Origin: Nemertoderma westbladi | Taxonomy: Eukaryota; Xenacoelomorpha; Nemertodermatida; Nemertodermatidae | Reading direction: 5' to 3' | Assembly: GCA_032718475.1 (NCBI GenBank) | Contig: JAUCBJ010005763.1 | Location: 1-23,733 of the forward strand | DNA: 23,733 bases | In this document: positions 7,890-18,379 of the stretch, in pieces | Layout: every line of letters begins with the position of its first letter | How positions within the stretch are numbered: position 1 is the first letter of the stretch | Program-made: the position numbers and the translations under genes | Notes under the pieces: generated by a model | What the model saw: only the letters and a program-made list of their open reading frames with translations | The model's database searches: none | What the model was told of the DNA's origin: nothing

Positions 7890-8247
7890 GAACCATCGAA
7901 GGATGAATGATGATTTTGGAATAGAGATCAGTCATAAGGATTTGAGCTTCTGGCTGGGCTAAAGCTGCTTCTTCTCTCTCATCCATTTCGATATGTTTCT
8001 CCTCGAGCTGATTTTCCTCCACTTGTCGTTGGAAGCGTTCGTCCAAAAACTCTTGTAGAGAGTAGGTTCGTCCAAGTTCGATATCTTCTTCGAGATTCTG
8101 GATTTCCCGATCGAACTGGGATAAAGCTAATTCTTTTACCGCTTGGACTTGTTGTTGCAATTTACGTTTGTCTAAACAATCGTAGGTTCCTTTTCCGATC
8201 TTTTGTCGAATAGCGTATAACGCGTTTCGTACAACGCTCTCCTCCAC
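7885..8247 (-). pseudogene. Locus X, segment 3a (upstream of the element A insertion)
   Basis: About 120 codons of helix-rich, Glu/Gln/Arg-heavy sequence that runs straight into the LTR. The open frame only ends at 7846 because it reads LTR sequence. The last native codon, CAT at 7887-7885, recurs at 1642-1640 in the same frame, so element A split one coding sequence. The segment is predicted to be largely alpha-helical or coiled coil, with no known domain. At its 5' end it overlaps the preceding segment in a different phase, marking a frameshift near 8250-8270. Confidence 0.6.
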
Positions 8248-8431
8248 CTCGGTGACGGGTTGAACCAGGACGATTATACGGGTTGAACGGCGATATTAGA
8301 AGTCCGCATCCCAATCCGGCTAGGTAGGATGGGCGAATATCTAGGGAGTCCACAACCGGAGTGCCACCAACTAATTGTTCGGGTAACACTAGATCTTTGA
8401 ACAATGAGTACAACTCTGGAGGATCCGTCAT
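8162..8431 (-). pseudogene. Locus X, segment 2
   Basis: A short open frame linking the first and third X segments. About 60 codons from 8431 to near 8250 look genuine (hydrophobic and proline-bearing, LPEQLVGGTPVVDSL region). The last 30, rich in Arg, Lys and Thr, are probably out-of-frame reading after a frameshift. Its phase differs from both neighbours. No motif is recognised. Confidence 0.45.
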
Positions 8432-8450
8432 ACTATCCCAGGATACTATC

Positions 8451-9365
8451 TCATACTATCATAGGATCAAGAGTCTGAGGTCTCACCAGGGAATGAGGAG
8501 GTCTGTACGAGTATTCCGGAACTCTGATCATAGGTTTATTTAAGGATTGTTTGAGTCGAGCGAGCGTAGGTGATACGTCGAACAAGTTTCGCTCAAAACT
8601 CCCGTAAGTATAGCGAGTAAAACTGTATTTAGCGCAACGTCTCTGCGGATGTTTATGTCTTTCCGTTTGTTGGTTGGGTGTAGGGCATTCATCGCAGTAA
8701 TACCAAAGACGCACATCTTGTAGGGGGAATGCTGGTGATCTTTCTCCAGTTTTACAATATTCCTCTATCTGTTCGAAGCTATCCGGTACAACAGGTAGCG
8801 GTCGATCGGCGGTAAGATACATCATAGTAAAATAGAGTCGTTTGAGTTCTATCATAGGGTTATGATATATACCTTGAGGATATCGAGTTTCTAGATTTTG
8901 TTGACTGGCTACATTGAGATAAGTTTCTCTCAAGAATTCCAAATAATATTCGTTGAAGTCACTGCGTTTATCCGATGCTTCAACATCTTCTCTTTCGAGT
9001 CGGTTTCGAATAGAATTTTCATGTTCGATTCTCAGTTTATCATTCCGACTCTGCTGGGTATGATATTTAAATAGAATCATTTCCTGTTCTGTATCTACAT
9101 CGTCCGTGTCGTGTAAATCGATAGCATGACCAGTAGTTAAGAAGTCCATATACGTACCATTACGATGCATATAGCGCGCAGTGAATTTTCTATAGTCCAA
9201 TTCATGCGTGAGCTGTTCCTTTGACATTGGCAGTTCGATATAACGGCTATCGTCTTCCGTAGTATGTTGACTACCGTCGCCGCTTATTAAACTATCAACA
9301 AACGCTTGCAATGGTAGGGTATATCGCTCCCTGATACCAAGATCATCTTCTATTAACTCAGTCAT
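8451..9365 (-). CDS. Locus X, segment 1: unrecognised protein, N-terminal part
   Basis: A 304-codon uninterrupted frame beginning at ATG 9365 with an in-frame TAA about 25 bases upstream, so this ATG is a credible start. A splice acceptor just before it cannot be excluded. The N-terminal 150 residues are acidic and helix-rich. Residues 170-200 have a hydrophobic helix. Residues 224-244 hold Cys224, Cys227, His237, His239 and Cys244, a possible zinc site. There is no signal peptide, membrane segment, or polymerase or protease motif. The stop at 8451 is followed within 20 bases by a new frame, and the junction contains three copies of ATACTATC (plus strand), so a small duplication probably shifted the frame. 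Family unknown. Confidence 0.6.
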   Translation of the reverse strand: MTELIEDDLGIRERYTLPLQAFVDSLISGDGSQHTTEDDSRYIELPMSKEQLTHELDYRKFTARYMHRNGTYMDFLTTGHAIDLHDTDDVDTEQEMILFKYHTQQSRNDKLRIEHENSIRNRLEREDVEASDKRSDFNEYYLEFLRETYLNVASQQNLETRYPQGIYHNPMIELKRLYFTMMYLTADRPLPVVPDSFEQIEEYCKTGERSPAFPLQDVRLWYYCDECPTPNQQTERHKHPQRRCAKYSFTRYTYGSFERNLFDVSPTLARLKQSLNKPMIRVPEYSYRPPHSLVRPQTLDPMIV

Positions 9366-9755
9366 AGCTGCTATATGAGTTTATTGATATTAGAGTTATG
9401 TAATAATTAGGCTAGCGGTCGTCGCTGCCTCCCCCTCAGTGCCCCCGGACAGCGCAAGATCCTCAGCGCAGATGTACTGTCGTCGCTGTGCCTCTCACCA
9501 ACGTAGTAGCTACACAACGACAACAGTAACCAGCACGAGTCACTCCACTGTCCGTCCCAAGGGCTTAGATTTACTGGAGGTACTTGCTACAGAGGCAGGG
9601 TAACTTTCACAACTGCGACTCGCTACTGTAAACACACTTTAGTAGTAACATTCACCTATAAATACACAAATTCCACATTCTTGTCACAATTGGTACAAAT
9701 TCGGGCCATTTGTCCGTTAGTAGTCAAATGCTTTCCAGAATGCCACATTATTATT

Positions 9756-9812
9756 ATGTATCCCTATGCTATTTATGTATCCCTATGCTATTTATGTATC
9801 CCTATGCTATTT
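9756..9812. repeat. 19-bp tandem repeat, three copies
   Basis: ATGTATCCCTATGCTATTT is repeated three times without change at 9756, 9775 and 9794. Confidence 0.95.
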
Positions 9813-10211
9813 ATTCCGCATGCTATTCAATGGGGCAAGCTTTCTATTGTTCTTTTAACTCGCTTCTAATTCTAGTGTGGTTGTTGCTATGGTGACATTA
9901 TGGAAAGCTAGCGGTAGAATTAGGGTAATTCTCATGCATACAGATCTGGGATGCTATTTAATAGAGATTCTTTAATTGTCAATATTCCCCTTATACATGA
10001 TTTTATGAATTTTATCGGCTATTGACTGTACACTGGAGATTCTCTCACACTAATATACTTAATAGGGTGAATCTCCGCTCCCATGATCTATTAATTAATG
10101 GAATTTTGGGAATGTTATAAATTGTATAAAATGACAATTTATCAAATTCATGAGAGGATATGAATTTAAATTTATTCCCATGAATTTTATTATTTGTTAT
10201 TAAATAAACAC

Positions 10212-10566
10212 AATTTTATTCCAGAACATGTCTGGGGACTAGGATCCTTAATTCCAGAAATTTGTCTTTTAAGAGTATCGGTAAGTGCTACGATATCTTA
10301 ATAGACTAGAATTTTAGAGGATCTAAAGTTTTAACAGACTTAATTTATAACCTTTCTATATTTTAACATTTGTTATAAAAAACGTTGTAAATATTTATCA
10401 AATATTTAATATTTAATATTTAGGATGGGCACCAATTTATTCCAGAACATGTCTGGGGACGTTAACCACTGATTCTAGAATTTTGTCTTTCAAGTATATC
10501 AGTGGGTGCCGCGATATCTTAATCGACTAGAATTTCCGATGGTCAAAGGGTTTAACAGATTTATTT
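10212..10566. repeat. Diverged duplication with 221-bp offset
   Basis: 10212-10345 and 10433-10566 align without gaps. They share TTATTCCAGAACATGTCTGG at their start, a GATATCTTAAT block and a TTAACAGA block, with scattered differences. The first block is a near-palindrome (CCAGA and TCTGG arms). Confidence 0.8.
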
Positions 10567-10721
10567 GAAGATTTATTAACAGATTTGTTTGATAACATTA
10601 TTTATATTAATAATGTTTGTTAATATTTTGAACTTCAACGCTACTGTTAAATGGACATCATTCTACTTTGTTTGGACCCATTTGATGACATTTGATGCAT
10701 GCAGGAAGTTCTTTTTTGAGT

Positions 10722-10740
10722 CATTGATCTTTCATCAATG
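10722..10740. other. Small perfect hairpin
   Basis: CATTGAT and ATCAATG form a 7-bp stem around CTTTC. No adjacent gene supports a function. Confidence 0.7.
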
Positions 10741-11401
10741 TGTTATATTGTTATAAATTTCATTATGGTGCATCGCGATGGCACAAAATTTCAACCCTCT
10801 TGGGATCCGTGAAGATATAGACGAAATTGAAAGAAATTTTCTTTGCCTTATTTTTTTTACCATTTGGCAACTTTTGTGCACCGGTAGAACAATGAAATCG
10901 AAAAAAAGTAAAAAACGCACCGCCCTATCTACTATATGTATTATTTAATATATGGTATGAGAGCAATATTGCATGAAGTAATGTCAGTGAGAAGAGGCAA
11001 GTCGTTTCCAAGGTCTACCCAGAGCTTGGTTTAGCCGAGACACGAGGATCTGAACTTTGCATTCCTAATACTCTACTTACCAATAATACTTGAGTATAGT
11101 AGGGGCAGTATATTGTACTTTTAATAAGTACGGACATTTCGTATTACTGTAGTCACGTATTTATAGTATGATACGGACAGTAAGGAAAGAGAATATGAAT
11201 TATTTCTCGCCATTAAACGAAATATATTATACTAAGTAATTAAGTAATAAAACATGAATATATTGCACTAATCTACTGAATAATCGTTAAAATATTATTC
11301 TACTAAATAAAATTAAAGAAAACGATTATAATATTAAAATTACATAATAATGCATACATAAGTATAAAAATAAAAAAAAAATAAAATAATGTAGTCATAC
11401 A

Positions 11402-11411
11402 CCCACTCCAA
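11402..11411 (-). promoter_or_regulatory. Candidate polypurine tract of element B
   Basis: About seven bases after the last element B stop, the minus strand reads TTGGAGTGGG followed by TGTATGAC, which could be a polypurine tract and LTR start. No matching terminus was found on the other side, so this is tentative. Confidence 0.25.
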
Positions 11412-11417
11412 ACACTG

Positions 11418-11849
11418 TTACGTTGGGGATTCACTAGATGTTTGTTGGATTAGGGAGGTGGTCGTGGAAAGAGTCTCTTGCCTTCCATAGTTACCGGACA
11501 ACTCTCGGTCTCTTTCCAGCAAACATAAACGACCAACTGGGCGATTAGGTTGTTGTGTTTCGAATACAATTCCAGGTTTCTTAAAGTTACGTCTCATGAC
11601 GACGAGTTCTAACGATCGCACTAAACCATCATCGGATATATGAGTCTCGATGATACGACCTTGTCTGCCACCTCTTACGTGGAAGATCTGATTCCACGAT
11701 AAGGACCATGTTTCCGGCACTGACGTTTTCTTGCTGCGCAAACCACTTTGTTCGGAGTTGTAGCATAGGAAGATAATGTTTTTCGAAATGGTCAGCGAAA
11801 GGATGGGATAATAACTGCATAAGTTGCCAAGTTTGTCGGCAGTATTCAT
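11418..11849 (-). pseudogene. Element B integrase C-terminal part
   Basis: An open frame in a different phase from the integrase core, which it overlaps at 11629-11849. The useful part begins near 11690 and reads as the beta-rich integrase tail of BEL/Pao elements (segment GRIIETHISDDGLVRSLELV, then a basic stretch and GRLCLLER). This tail is known to bind DNA. The phase switch near 11670-11690 shows a frameshift inside the tail. The upstream part of this frame is out-of-frame reading of the core. Confidence 0.7.
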
Positions 11850-12530
11850 CTCCGTCCATGATTTCAGATTGAGGGAGCATGGCTACAGGTTTCTTTAGTA
11901 GGAAATGCGTGGGTGTTAGCGCTTCTAGGGAGTCGGGACTCGATGAGACTGGCATAAGCGGTCTCTTATTAAGATAGGCGGCGATTTCTTCCATTAACGT
12001 CCGCAAAAGTTCGTCGGTGAGATACGCGCGGCATGGCACTATAAAGTGAAATGCAGTCTTCACGCTTCGTATTAGTCTCTCCCAACTTCCTCCCCACCAA
12101 GGGGCGTCGGCGGCGTTGAAGGTCCAGCTTGATGCTGTTACCCTTAGCTGATTGTCCACCTGTCTTTGGTTCCAATCTTTCAGGTAAGCTTTGATCTCAT
12201 TATCGGCAACAATGAAGTTCGTTCCTTTGTCGGATCTCATAGTGTTGCTAGTCCCAAAACGAGCGATCTGTCGGCGTAAACTCAGTATGAAGCTGTTGGT
12301 AGATAGATCGTTCACCATATCTAGATGGATCGCTCTACAAGTCATACAGACAAAGATGACACACCATCGCTTGACTATAGTCCTAGCACGATATACTTCA
12401 ATAGGGCCAAATAAATCCACACCAGTATTAGTAAAGGGTGGTTCATAGAAGCTTACTCGTTCCCAAGGTAATTCTGCCTCTCGCTGTGTTAAAGGCCTAC
12501 TAAATGCTTTCCTACAGGGTATAACAGTTC
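11629..12530 (-). pseudogene. Element B integrase catalytic core
   Basis: The frame is open from about 12530 to 11629. Counting from the codon at 12420, the catalytic triad is visible as Asp2 in the DLFGPIEV region, Asp64 in RSDKGTNF, and Glu114 in GGSWERLIRS. All three acidic residues are intact. The second Cys of the HHCC zinc domain lies just upstream but is split from the first by a frameshift near 12515. This domain performs 3' processing and strand transfer of the DNA copy. The ending after LPRKRW is out of frame relative to the real tail. Confidence 0.88.
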
Positions 12531-12910
12531 CTAAGAACTTGGTTTAGAGCTCTACGGGGCTTATGGAAATAATAGCGAGTTCGAATTTCGCTAAGAACTC
12601 GTTCTCTACCAGCATGGTAAAGTCTACTGTGAACATCTACAATCATCTTGATTTGTATTTCAAGATTTCTAATGAGTATGGGAAACTTAGTGTCAAAGGA
12701 CAATGGAGCATTAGTTAATCTCCCTCCGACATGTATTAACCCATCTATCATTGTGCTAGAGAAACAATCCCTTAAGCGCATCTGTGGATTTCTCAACAAC
12801 AGGAAATACTTATCGGAACCTTCGTAGCATTGCAGGAGTCTCAGTATCTGCTTATTGGTATCCTCATGTTCTTGGTAACTGATCTTCTCAGTCAGAAACC
12901 TATCAGACAC
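12512..12910 (-). pseudogene. Element B integrase N-terminal zinc domain and linker
   Basis: The frame contains the typical BEL/Pao approach to integrase (IDGLIHVGGRL region), then the HHCC domain with His residues in the HSRLYH segment and Cys in RNC, cut off by a stop at 12512. The second Cys of the last pair is in another phase, so a one-base-class indel has broken the zinc domain. The first codon shown is GTG and not a real start. The stretch from 13120 to 12911 is RNase H to integrase linker with more stops. Confidence 0.8.
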
Positions 12911-13120
12911 TCTATAAGTGGGAAGGTCTTTAATAGCATGGACCCTTTCAGATACTATTGGAGCGGTATCACTAGCGATCTTCGTCCTGGAATAGTGATG
13001 ATGGAAACATCTTTTCAGATATACAACGGCCTTGCAAAGCTGATTTCAGGAGCTATAATGATCTATTGCTCTTTGTAGGAGAGGGGAGAGTCCTTGCGAG
13101 ACATCTGGTGTTCCAGATTT

Positions 13121-15496
13121 CTAGTCTCTTTCCCTGATTTCTATAACGGATTTATTCGTATTTCTCGTAACATCCGTGGGTGAGTTTAGATCCACAGCGT
13201 CGTCACCAGAGGTGTGTAGTACAGACAGATCTATCACGGGTTTAAATAACTTTGATTTACTCGTCCGGGTTTTAGGTTTGACTTTCTCCGCTCCCTTGGC
13301 TTGTCTAATCTCCGCCGTGGTGAGATGAGGGGGCCATTCCTCCTCTTCTTTACTCAGGAAGTCGGGTCCACCTAACCAGTCTGGAGTGTCTATCAATTCT
13401 TGAGGAGTGGCTCCTCTGGAAGCGATATCAGCTGGATTAATCGTCCCAGGGCAATGTCTCCATTGATCTATATTAGAGCGACTGAGTATAATAGCTACTC
13501 TGTTGGTAATGAAGATGCTGAACTGACAGACTTCATTTGTTATATACTCCAGAATGAGTAAAGCATCAGTCCAATAGACAGTTTTCTCCAGTGGATAGTC
13601 GATCTGTTCTGTTACGTTCCGGCCGATGGCTGTGGCGTATAGAGCCGCCTTTAACTCCGCTCTAGGAACTCGTAGTTTGTTGTTTATTAGGGCCTTATAG
13701 GCGACCAATGAAACCTTAATTCCATCCGGAGTTTCAACCCTCAGGTAGGCTACTATACCTATTCCCATATCGCTGGCGTCTCTAAACACATGGAGTTGAT
13801 AGGAATACGTGGGGAGAACGTGACCAAAATATGAATGGGAGATCTTAAAGTTCTCGATTGATGGTAGAGAATCTTCCCATTTCATCCACTTCTTTAGCAG
13901 TTCTCCCTGGAGTGGATCATCCCACGAGTGGTTTTCGAGCCACATTTGTTGTACTAAACTCCGAGCAACTAATATGACTGGGCTAATAAATCCCAATGGA
14001 TCGAAATAAGTGCTCAGGATACTTAGACAAATCCGTTTAGTTCTAACTGGATTATCTCGTTTTTTTAACTGAAAGAATAAGATATCTCTCTCCGTGTCCC
14101 ATTTTAATCCAAGAGTCTTGGTTTCTGGAAGATCGTCCTTAATGAGGTCCAGATCTTTAACACCTCGGTCTTCTACCGGGATCGATTCCAGAAACTCACA
14201 GGAGTTACTAGTTAATTTAGTTAGCCGAAATCCATCGCGTTGCCAGCACTCTACCGTTCCCTTGGCAACATCAATGGCTTCTTCCACCGATGGGAGGGAC
14301 TTTAAATTGTCGTCCATGTATATATCCCGTTTGATGTTGTCGATAACCGCTTTAGAGAAGGCGTCTCGGTTGTCATCGGCAGTGGTATGCACTACCGAAC
14401 AAGCGTTCGAGGGGCTTGAGATGATCCCGAAAGCCTGGATCGTCATCCAGTACTCCACCGGTTTTCGGTTGAGGTCTCCTTCAGGCCACCACAGAAATCG
14501 TAGGCTGTCTCGATCCCTATCCAGCGCCTTGACTTGTAGGAACATGCCTTTGATGTCTGAAGCGAACGCGATCGAATATTGCCGCAGTCTTAGTAATATT
14601 CCTAACAAAGATTGGAGTAAGTTGGGTCCTGGCAACAGTTCTGAATTCAGGGATTGACCCATGTAAAGGGCGGAGCCGTCAAACACTACCCGGTCATTTG
14701 GTTTACCGGGCTTGGGAACGTAATGATGTGTCAGATAATATGTTCTCTCCATTATGGGTGTTTCTTCCGGAACTCGCTCCGCATATCCCTTATCTATAAA
14801 TTTCTTCAGTTGGGTTTTATACATTTCCCTGGCTTGAACGTTAGTTGTCAGACGCCGATGTAGTTGTGCAATTCTTTTTTCCACTAAAGGTCGGTTATTT
14901 ACGAAGCTGGGTTCTCGCCGTCGGAATGGAAGACCAATCTCATAGTGACCTTCATCCTTCAGATAACGTGTGGTCGTTTCCTGAATCTGCTTGGCTCTCT
15001 CTTCTTCGACAGATAAAGCTTTGTCATAGGAATTAGGCTCTACGGCTTCTTGAGTAAAGAATCGTACGGCGTGTTCATCGCGTAGATTGTTATTATTACG
15101 GTCTACTACTTTGTTTAATTCATCATTGTACTTCAATGATTCGCTCTGTTGGTGGATAAGATTACATAGGTTGACTTGGTTTAACCAAGTTTGGTTCTCA
15201 GTGAGGAGATCAATGGCATTTTCCTCATCATATAAGTGGCTTATGTTGTCGTTATCTGAGGAGTATGGAGTTTCCTCAGCTGGAATTTCTTCTTCACTTA
15301 TTTCTTCTTCCCATTCACTCACCTGGTGGATTCGTTCACTTGGGAGTCTTTCCAGAAAGGTCCTATGGGAAGGTCCCGTGAAGTACCAACCTACTCTCGT
15401 TCTTCCCGCATACGTCTGGAGTGGTTGTGGTCGAGCAGGCCGTTTTTCTAATGTCTCAAGCGCCTCGTGCGCATTTTGGCCGAATAAAATCTGCAC
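13121..15496 (-). pseudogene. Element B reverse transcriptase and RNase H
   Basis: The longest open frame in the window, 791 codons. The frame is open upstream of the GTG at 15496 to a TAG near 15570, so it is an internal polyprotein part without its own start. An acidic linker (residues 60-100) precedes the polymerase. Polymerase motifs: VVFDGSALYMGQSLN at about 270, Asp314 in SDIKGMFL (motif A), and YMDD at 393-396 (motif C). RNase H acidic residues: Asp573 (FRDAS), Glu614 (RAELKA), Asp644 (WTDALL) and Asp690 (NPADIASRG). Catalytic residues of both domains are intact. It copies element RNA into DNA. The in-frame stop at 13121 separates it from integrase, and a frameshift separates it from the protease upstream. 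Confidence 0.95.
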
Positions 15497-15575
15497 CCCT
15501 GGATAATCCGTATTGAATCTAGGTATGTTGTGTTGCTGGGTAAAATGATCTTCATCCCAGTTGTAAGGCTAGTAG

Positions 15576-16073
15576 CTAGTAGCAAAGTTCTTTATCGAAC
15601 ACCATCTTGACCGACCTAACACTATTTTCTCCTAGTTCATCCTGGGGAGTGGACAACGCACCCACGTAGTAATCTGTGGTTACTGTAGATTTCCAAACCT
15701 GCAGAATTCCGGAAAGGTTCAGTTTGGTTCGGAACTTTGGTTGACCTGCAAATATGTCTTCGGCTAGGTCTTTGTCGATAAAGGTGCCTGTGCTGCCGGA
15801 GTCAAGGAGGGCATTTACTATCAAGCTCTTCCCTATCCCATGGACCCTCAGTTGCACCACCGGGAATTCTCGGATACCTACAGATGAAGTTGGCACTTTA
15901 CCAGAGAGCTGTCTTTCTGGAATAGGCAGTCGAGGATCTTCTCCATCTGTTTCTGTCTTGTACGTAAGTGCTCGATACACAGCTGTGTTGATCATATAAC
16001 AGGATTCATTTTTGTCGGAGAATTCATCCGTGTAGAATCCTTCCATCTCCGAACTGTGGTCAGTGTCGTTCAC
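15576..16073 (-). pseudogene. Element B aspartic protease (peptidase A17 type)
   Basis: A frame of 165 codons between Gag and reverse transcriptase. The active-site motif LLDSGSTGTFI has its catalytic Asp at residue 91, followed by a hydrophobic flap-like region, as in the Pao retroelement peptidases that act as dimers. The frame has a different phase from Gag (16105) and from the polymerase (15496), so the protease is flanked by frameshifts. The first 60 residues are an acidic linker. Role: cleavage of the Gag-Pol polyprotein. Confidence 0.85.
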
Positions 16074-16104
16074 ATCACTGAATTGGACAGTAGTTCGGGC
16101 TCAC

Positions 16105-16980
16105 TTACCTGACTCGTACGGGTTCTGTGTGCAGCAAGATATAATGTTTCGCGCCGCACTTAGCACACCTCGCGTCTGAGTAACAGGTCCGTTGTTGATG
16201 TCCTCGTCTGAGGCAATTATAACACAACCGCTTATCCCACATGACATCACGTCTATCCTTCAGGGATTTCTTTAAGAATTCATCGCACCCACTCAAGCGA
16301 TGTGGCCCGTCGCACATTACACATTTAGGTTTGATGTTACTTTCCTTAACCTGCGTCATGTTGTGCACACTTGTTCTTTCTTCGGGCTTTCTTCCATGAA
16401 TTTTCTTAGGAGACGTAGAGGAAGTTGTTACCTGTTCTCTCCTGTCACTGGTTCGAGACTTAGATTTACTTACATCTTTCCTAACTTTATTGACATAATA
16501 AGATCTTTCTGTGTCCTTACCGCTGTTCTCATCGTAAGAAGTTTGGCTTTCGCCATCGTCCGTATAACACACTGGTGTTACCTTTCTCCTAGTAACAGGG
16601 TTTTCACTTACCTTACTTTCCGGTGTCTTCTCTCTGGACTGCTTTAGGAGCTGTAATCTTACCTCTCCGTTTAAGAATGACATGAGATCAGCCATGGTAG
16701 GGTCTCTTTGTTGCTGGTCCATCATATAGAGAACCCTTTTGTCCCAATGAGTACCTACTCCACCTCTTGGCAAAGTTGATGCTATGGCTCCAACAACCAT
16801 AGAACTCTGGTATTCCTGCGACTTAGCCAACCAGTCTAGCTGTCTACAGATCTCTTGAATCTCATCGGAAAACTCTATAATCCCGCTGCTAAGAAACTTT
16901 CGGGGAGCCACTAATTTTGCATACAGATACCTAGCTATGTTAGTCCTGTTACCATACCTGATGTTTAGTGTATCCCAGAC
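16105..16980 (-). pseudogene. Element B Gag C-terminal part with zinc knuckles
   Basis: The frame continues in the same phase directly after the in-frame TAA at 16981-16983. Counting from the codon at 16911, the zinc region holds Cys197, Cys200, His204 and Cys209. A CCHC knuckle follows (Cys230, Cys233, His238, Cys243), then a third Cys/His group (Cys249, Cys252, His256). This is the typical BEL/Pao nucleocapsid layout ahead of the protease. The preceding 100 residues form a basic, Ser/Thr-rich linker. It would bind and package element RNA. The frame ends at 16105, just before the protease in another phase. Confidence 0.88.
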
Positions 16981-17892
16981 TTATCTTAATCCGTCTGGTT
17001 GTCCAATAAACTTTAACGCCATTAACTTGGGAGGTCCTTCCAAGCACTCGATGAGGAATCGAAGTTTCTCTCTGTTAGATAGTACAGAGTTCTGTATGTC
17101 ATCTTTATAATATTCATTAAAAGGTAACCATTTCATCTCATCTCCATTGAACTTGACGACCTCTCCTACTTTTACCGCTTGACGGGCTTCCGTTATAGCC
17201 ATCTGACGTGTAAAACTTTCTTTAGCCATCGTATTATTTGATATTGAATTATCGATATATAAATTTCTCGGATTATGATCAGATCTGTATGGGATATCAT
17301 TATCAACAGGCTTATAAATACCCTTAACAGGGTTTGCTATAGGAGTTTCTACTTCGCTAGCAGTATAGATGGGTGTAGGCTCCACACCTTGCGCATGAAA
17401 TACTTCAGACCTAAAGGGCTGACACATTGTTACAGGGGGTGGTGGTATATCCATTTGTATATTTACTAATTTATCGCGCTCTAAAGCGATACTTTGTTGT
17501 ATTTCTTGCAGCTCTAACCTACTCTCTCTTACTGTTCCCTTTAACAGTTGAACAGTCCCTTCCAATTCTCGCACTTGCTCGGAAGATTTATTTTTGTTAC
17601 CTTCCAGCTGTCCGAGCAGCTGTTCCATCCCCCGTCGTCCCTCGTCCACCCACTCTACCACGGAGGCGGGAGTCGCCAGCTTATTAGCTGGATGGCGCTT
17701 CGGGACGACGGGAGACAATTTGTTTATAATGTCTTGCTCGGCGTCCAGGACTGTTTGGGATTCCATCAGTTGTCTACTGGGCACAGGTAGTTTGGTACTG
17801 TGCAAAGGGAATTTAGAGTTAGGTTCTTGAAGCAAAGGGGTCTCTAACAAGGGAGAAGCTTCACTAACAGGCCTAATTATTTCAGGGCTCAT
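16981..17892 (-). pseudogene. Element B Gag central part (coiled coil and DUF1759-like capsid region)
   Basis: A frame of 303 codons. Residues about 85-145 form a strong coiled coil (Glu, Leu, Gln, Arg). Residues 245 to the end carry the KFNGDEMKWLPFNEYYKDDI region, which resembles the DUF1759 Gag domain of BEL/Pao. The stop at 16981 (TAA) cuts this domain shortly before its usual RYG ending, which is still readable downstream in the same phase. The ATG at 17892 overlaps the stop of the previous frame by 11 bases (ATGAGCCCTGA). Whether that ATG is a real start or an internal codon after a phase change is open. Confidence 0.85.
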
Positions 17893-18379
17893 CTACTATA
17901 GTAGGGAGTCTTTCTACTCTAATAATTCGGTCTGTAGGTTCTTGATTACTTAAGTCTGTATTAGCTAGTTGCCTTCTCAATGCAGGAGGCATATTAGATA
18001 ACTTCTGACGGTGTGGCGCTCTTCTACGTCCGCTTGAACGAGATTTATTACCTTTTCCCTCAGGATCCGTTGTATCACCTTCATCAGAGGAGGTAAATCC
18101 CTGTCTTCTGGGAGTAGATCGACTCAGTAGTTGCATCTGAGTAGCTGCCCTTTGTTTATTTAAGTAATCTTGTTTCGCCTGAAGATTCTCCAACTCTAGT
18201 TGGGTTGTCGCTTCAGATGCCTTCCATTCTGCTTCTGCCACTGCCGCTTTTCTTTCAGCCTCTGCCGCTGCCGCCTTCCTTTCAGATTCTGCCGCTGCCG
18301 CTTTTCTTTCAGATTCTGCCACTGCCGCCTTCCTTTCAGATTCTGCCGCTGCTGCTGACCTTGGTCTTCTATTTGCCAT
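17882..18379 (-). pseudogene. Element B Gag upstream part with Ala/Glu/Lys repeats
   Basis: A frame of 165 codons in a different phase from the pieces on both sides. Residues 12-56 hold five 9-residue repeats of the AESERKAAV type, predicted to form a long charged helix. A basic Arg/Ser stretch follows and then a proline-bearing helix. The ATG at 18379 lies inside the upstream frame, which stays open to 18196. The coiled-coil character fits Gag assembly. Either an indel or a real second start explains the phase change. Confidence 0.7.

Larger units (their letters stand above)
9366..11401. other. AT-rich non-coding stretch between element B and locus X
   Basis: No convincing ORF or RNA gene. 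It contains a GC-rich patch at 9412-9560 just upstream of the X start, a 19-bp triplet repeat at 9756-9812, and an inverted repeat (GGAGATTC with GAATCTCC, 10035-10086). A diverged 221-bp-period duplication lies at 10212-10566, and a hairpin at 10722-10740. The part nearest element B (about 10920-11401) is very AT-rich and may include a 3' LTR, but no partner copy was found. Confidence 0.6.

Noticed and set aside
9412-9560. GC-rich patch as a possible tRNA or promoter
   Set aside because: No cloverleaf or box A/B pattern could be seen; only its higher GC stands out.
14094-14657. Plus-strand open frame of 187 codons
   Set aside because: Antisense shadow of the reverse transcriptase, whose catalytic motifs are on the minus strand.
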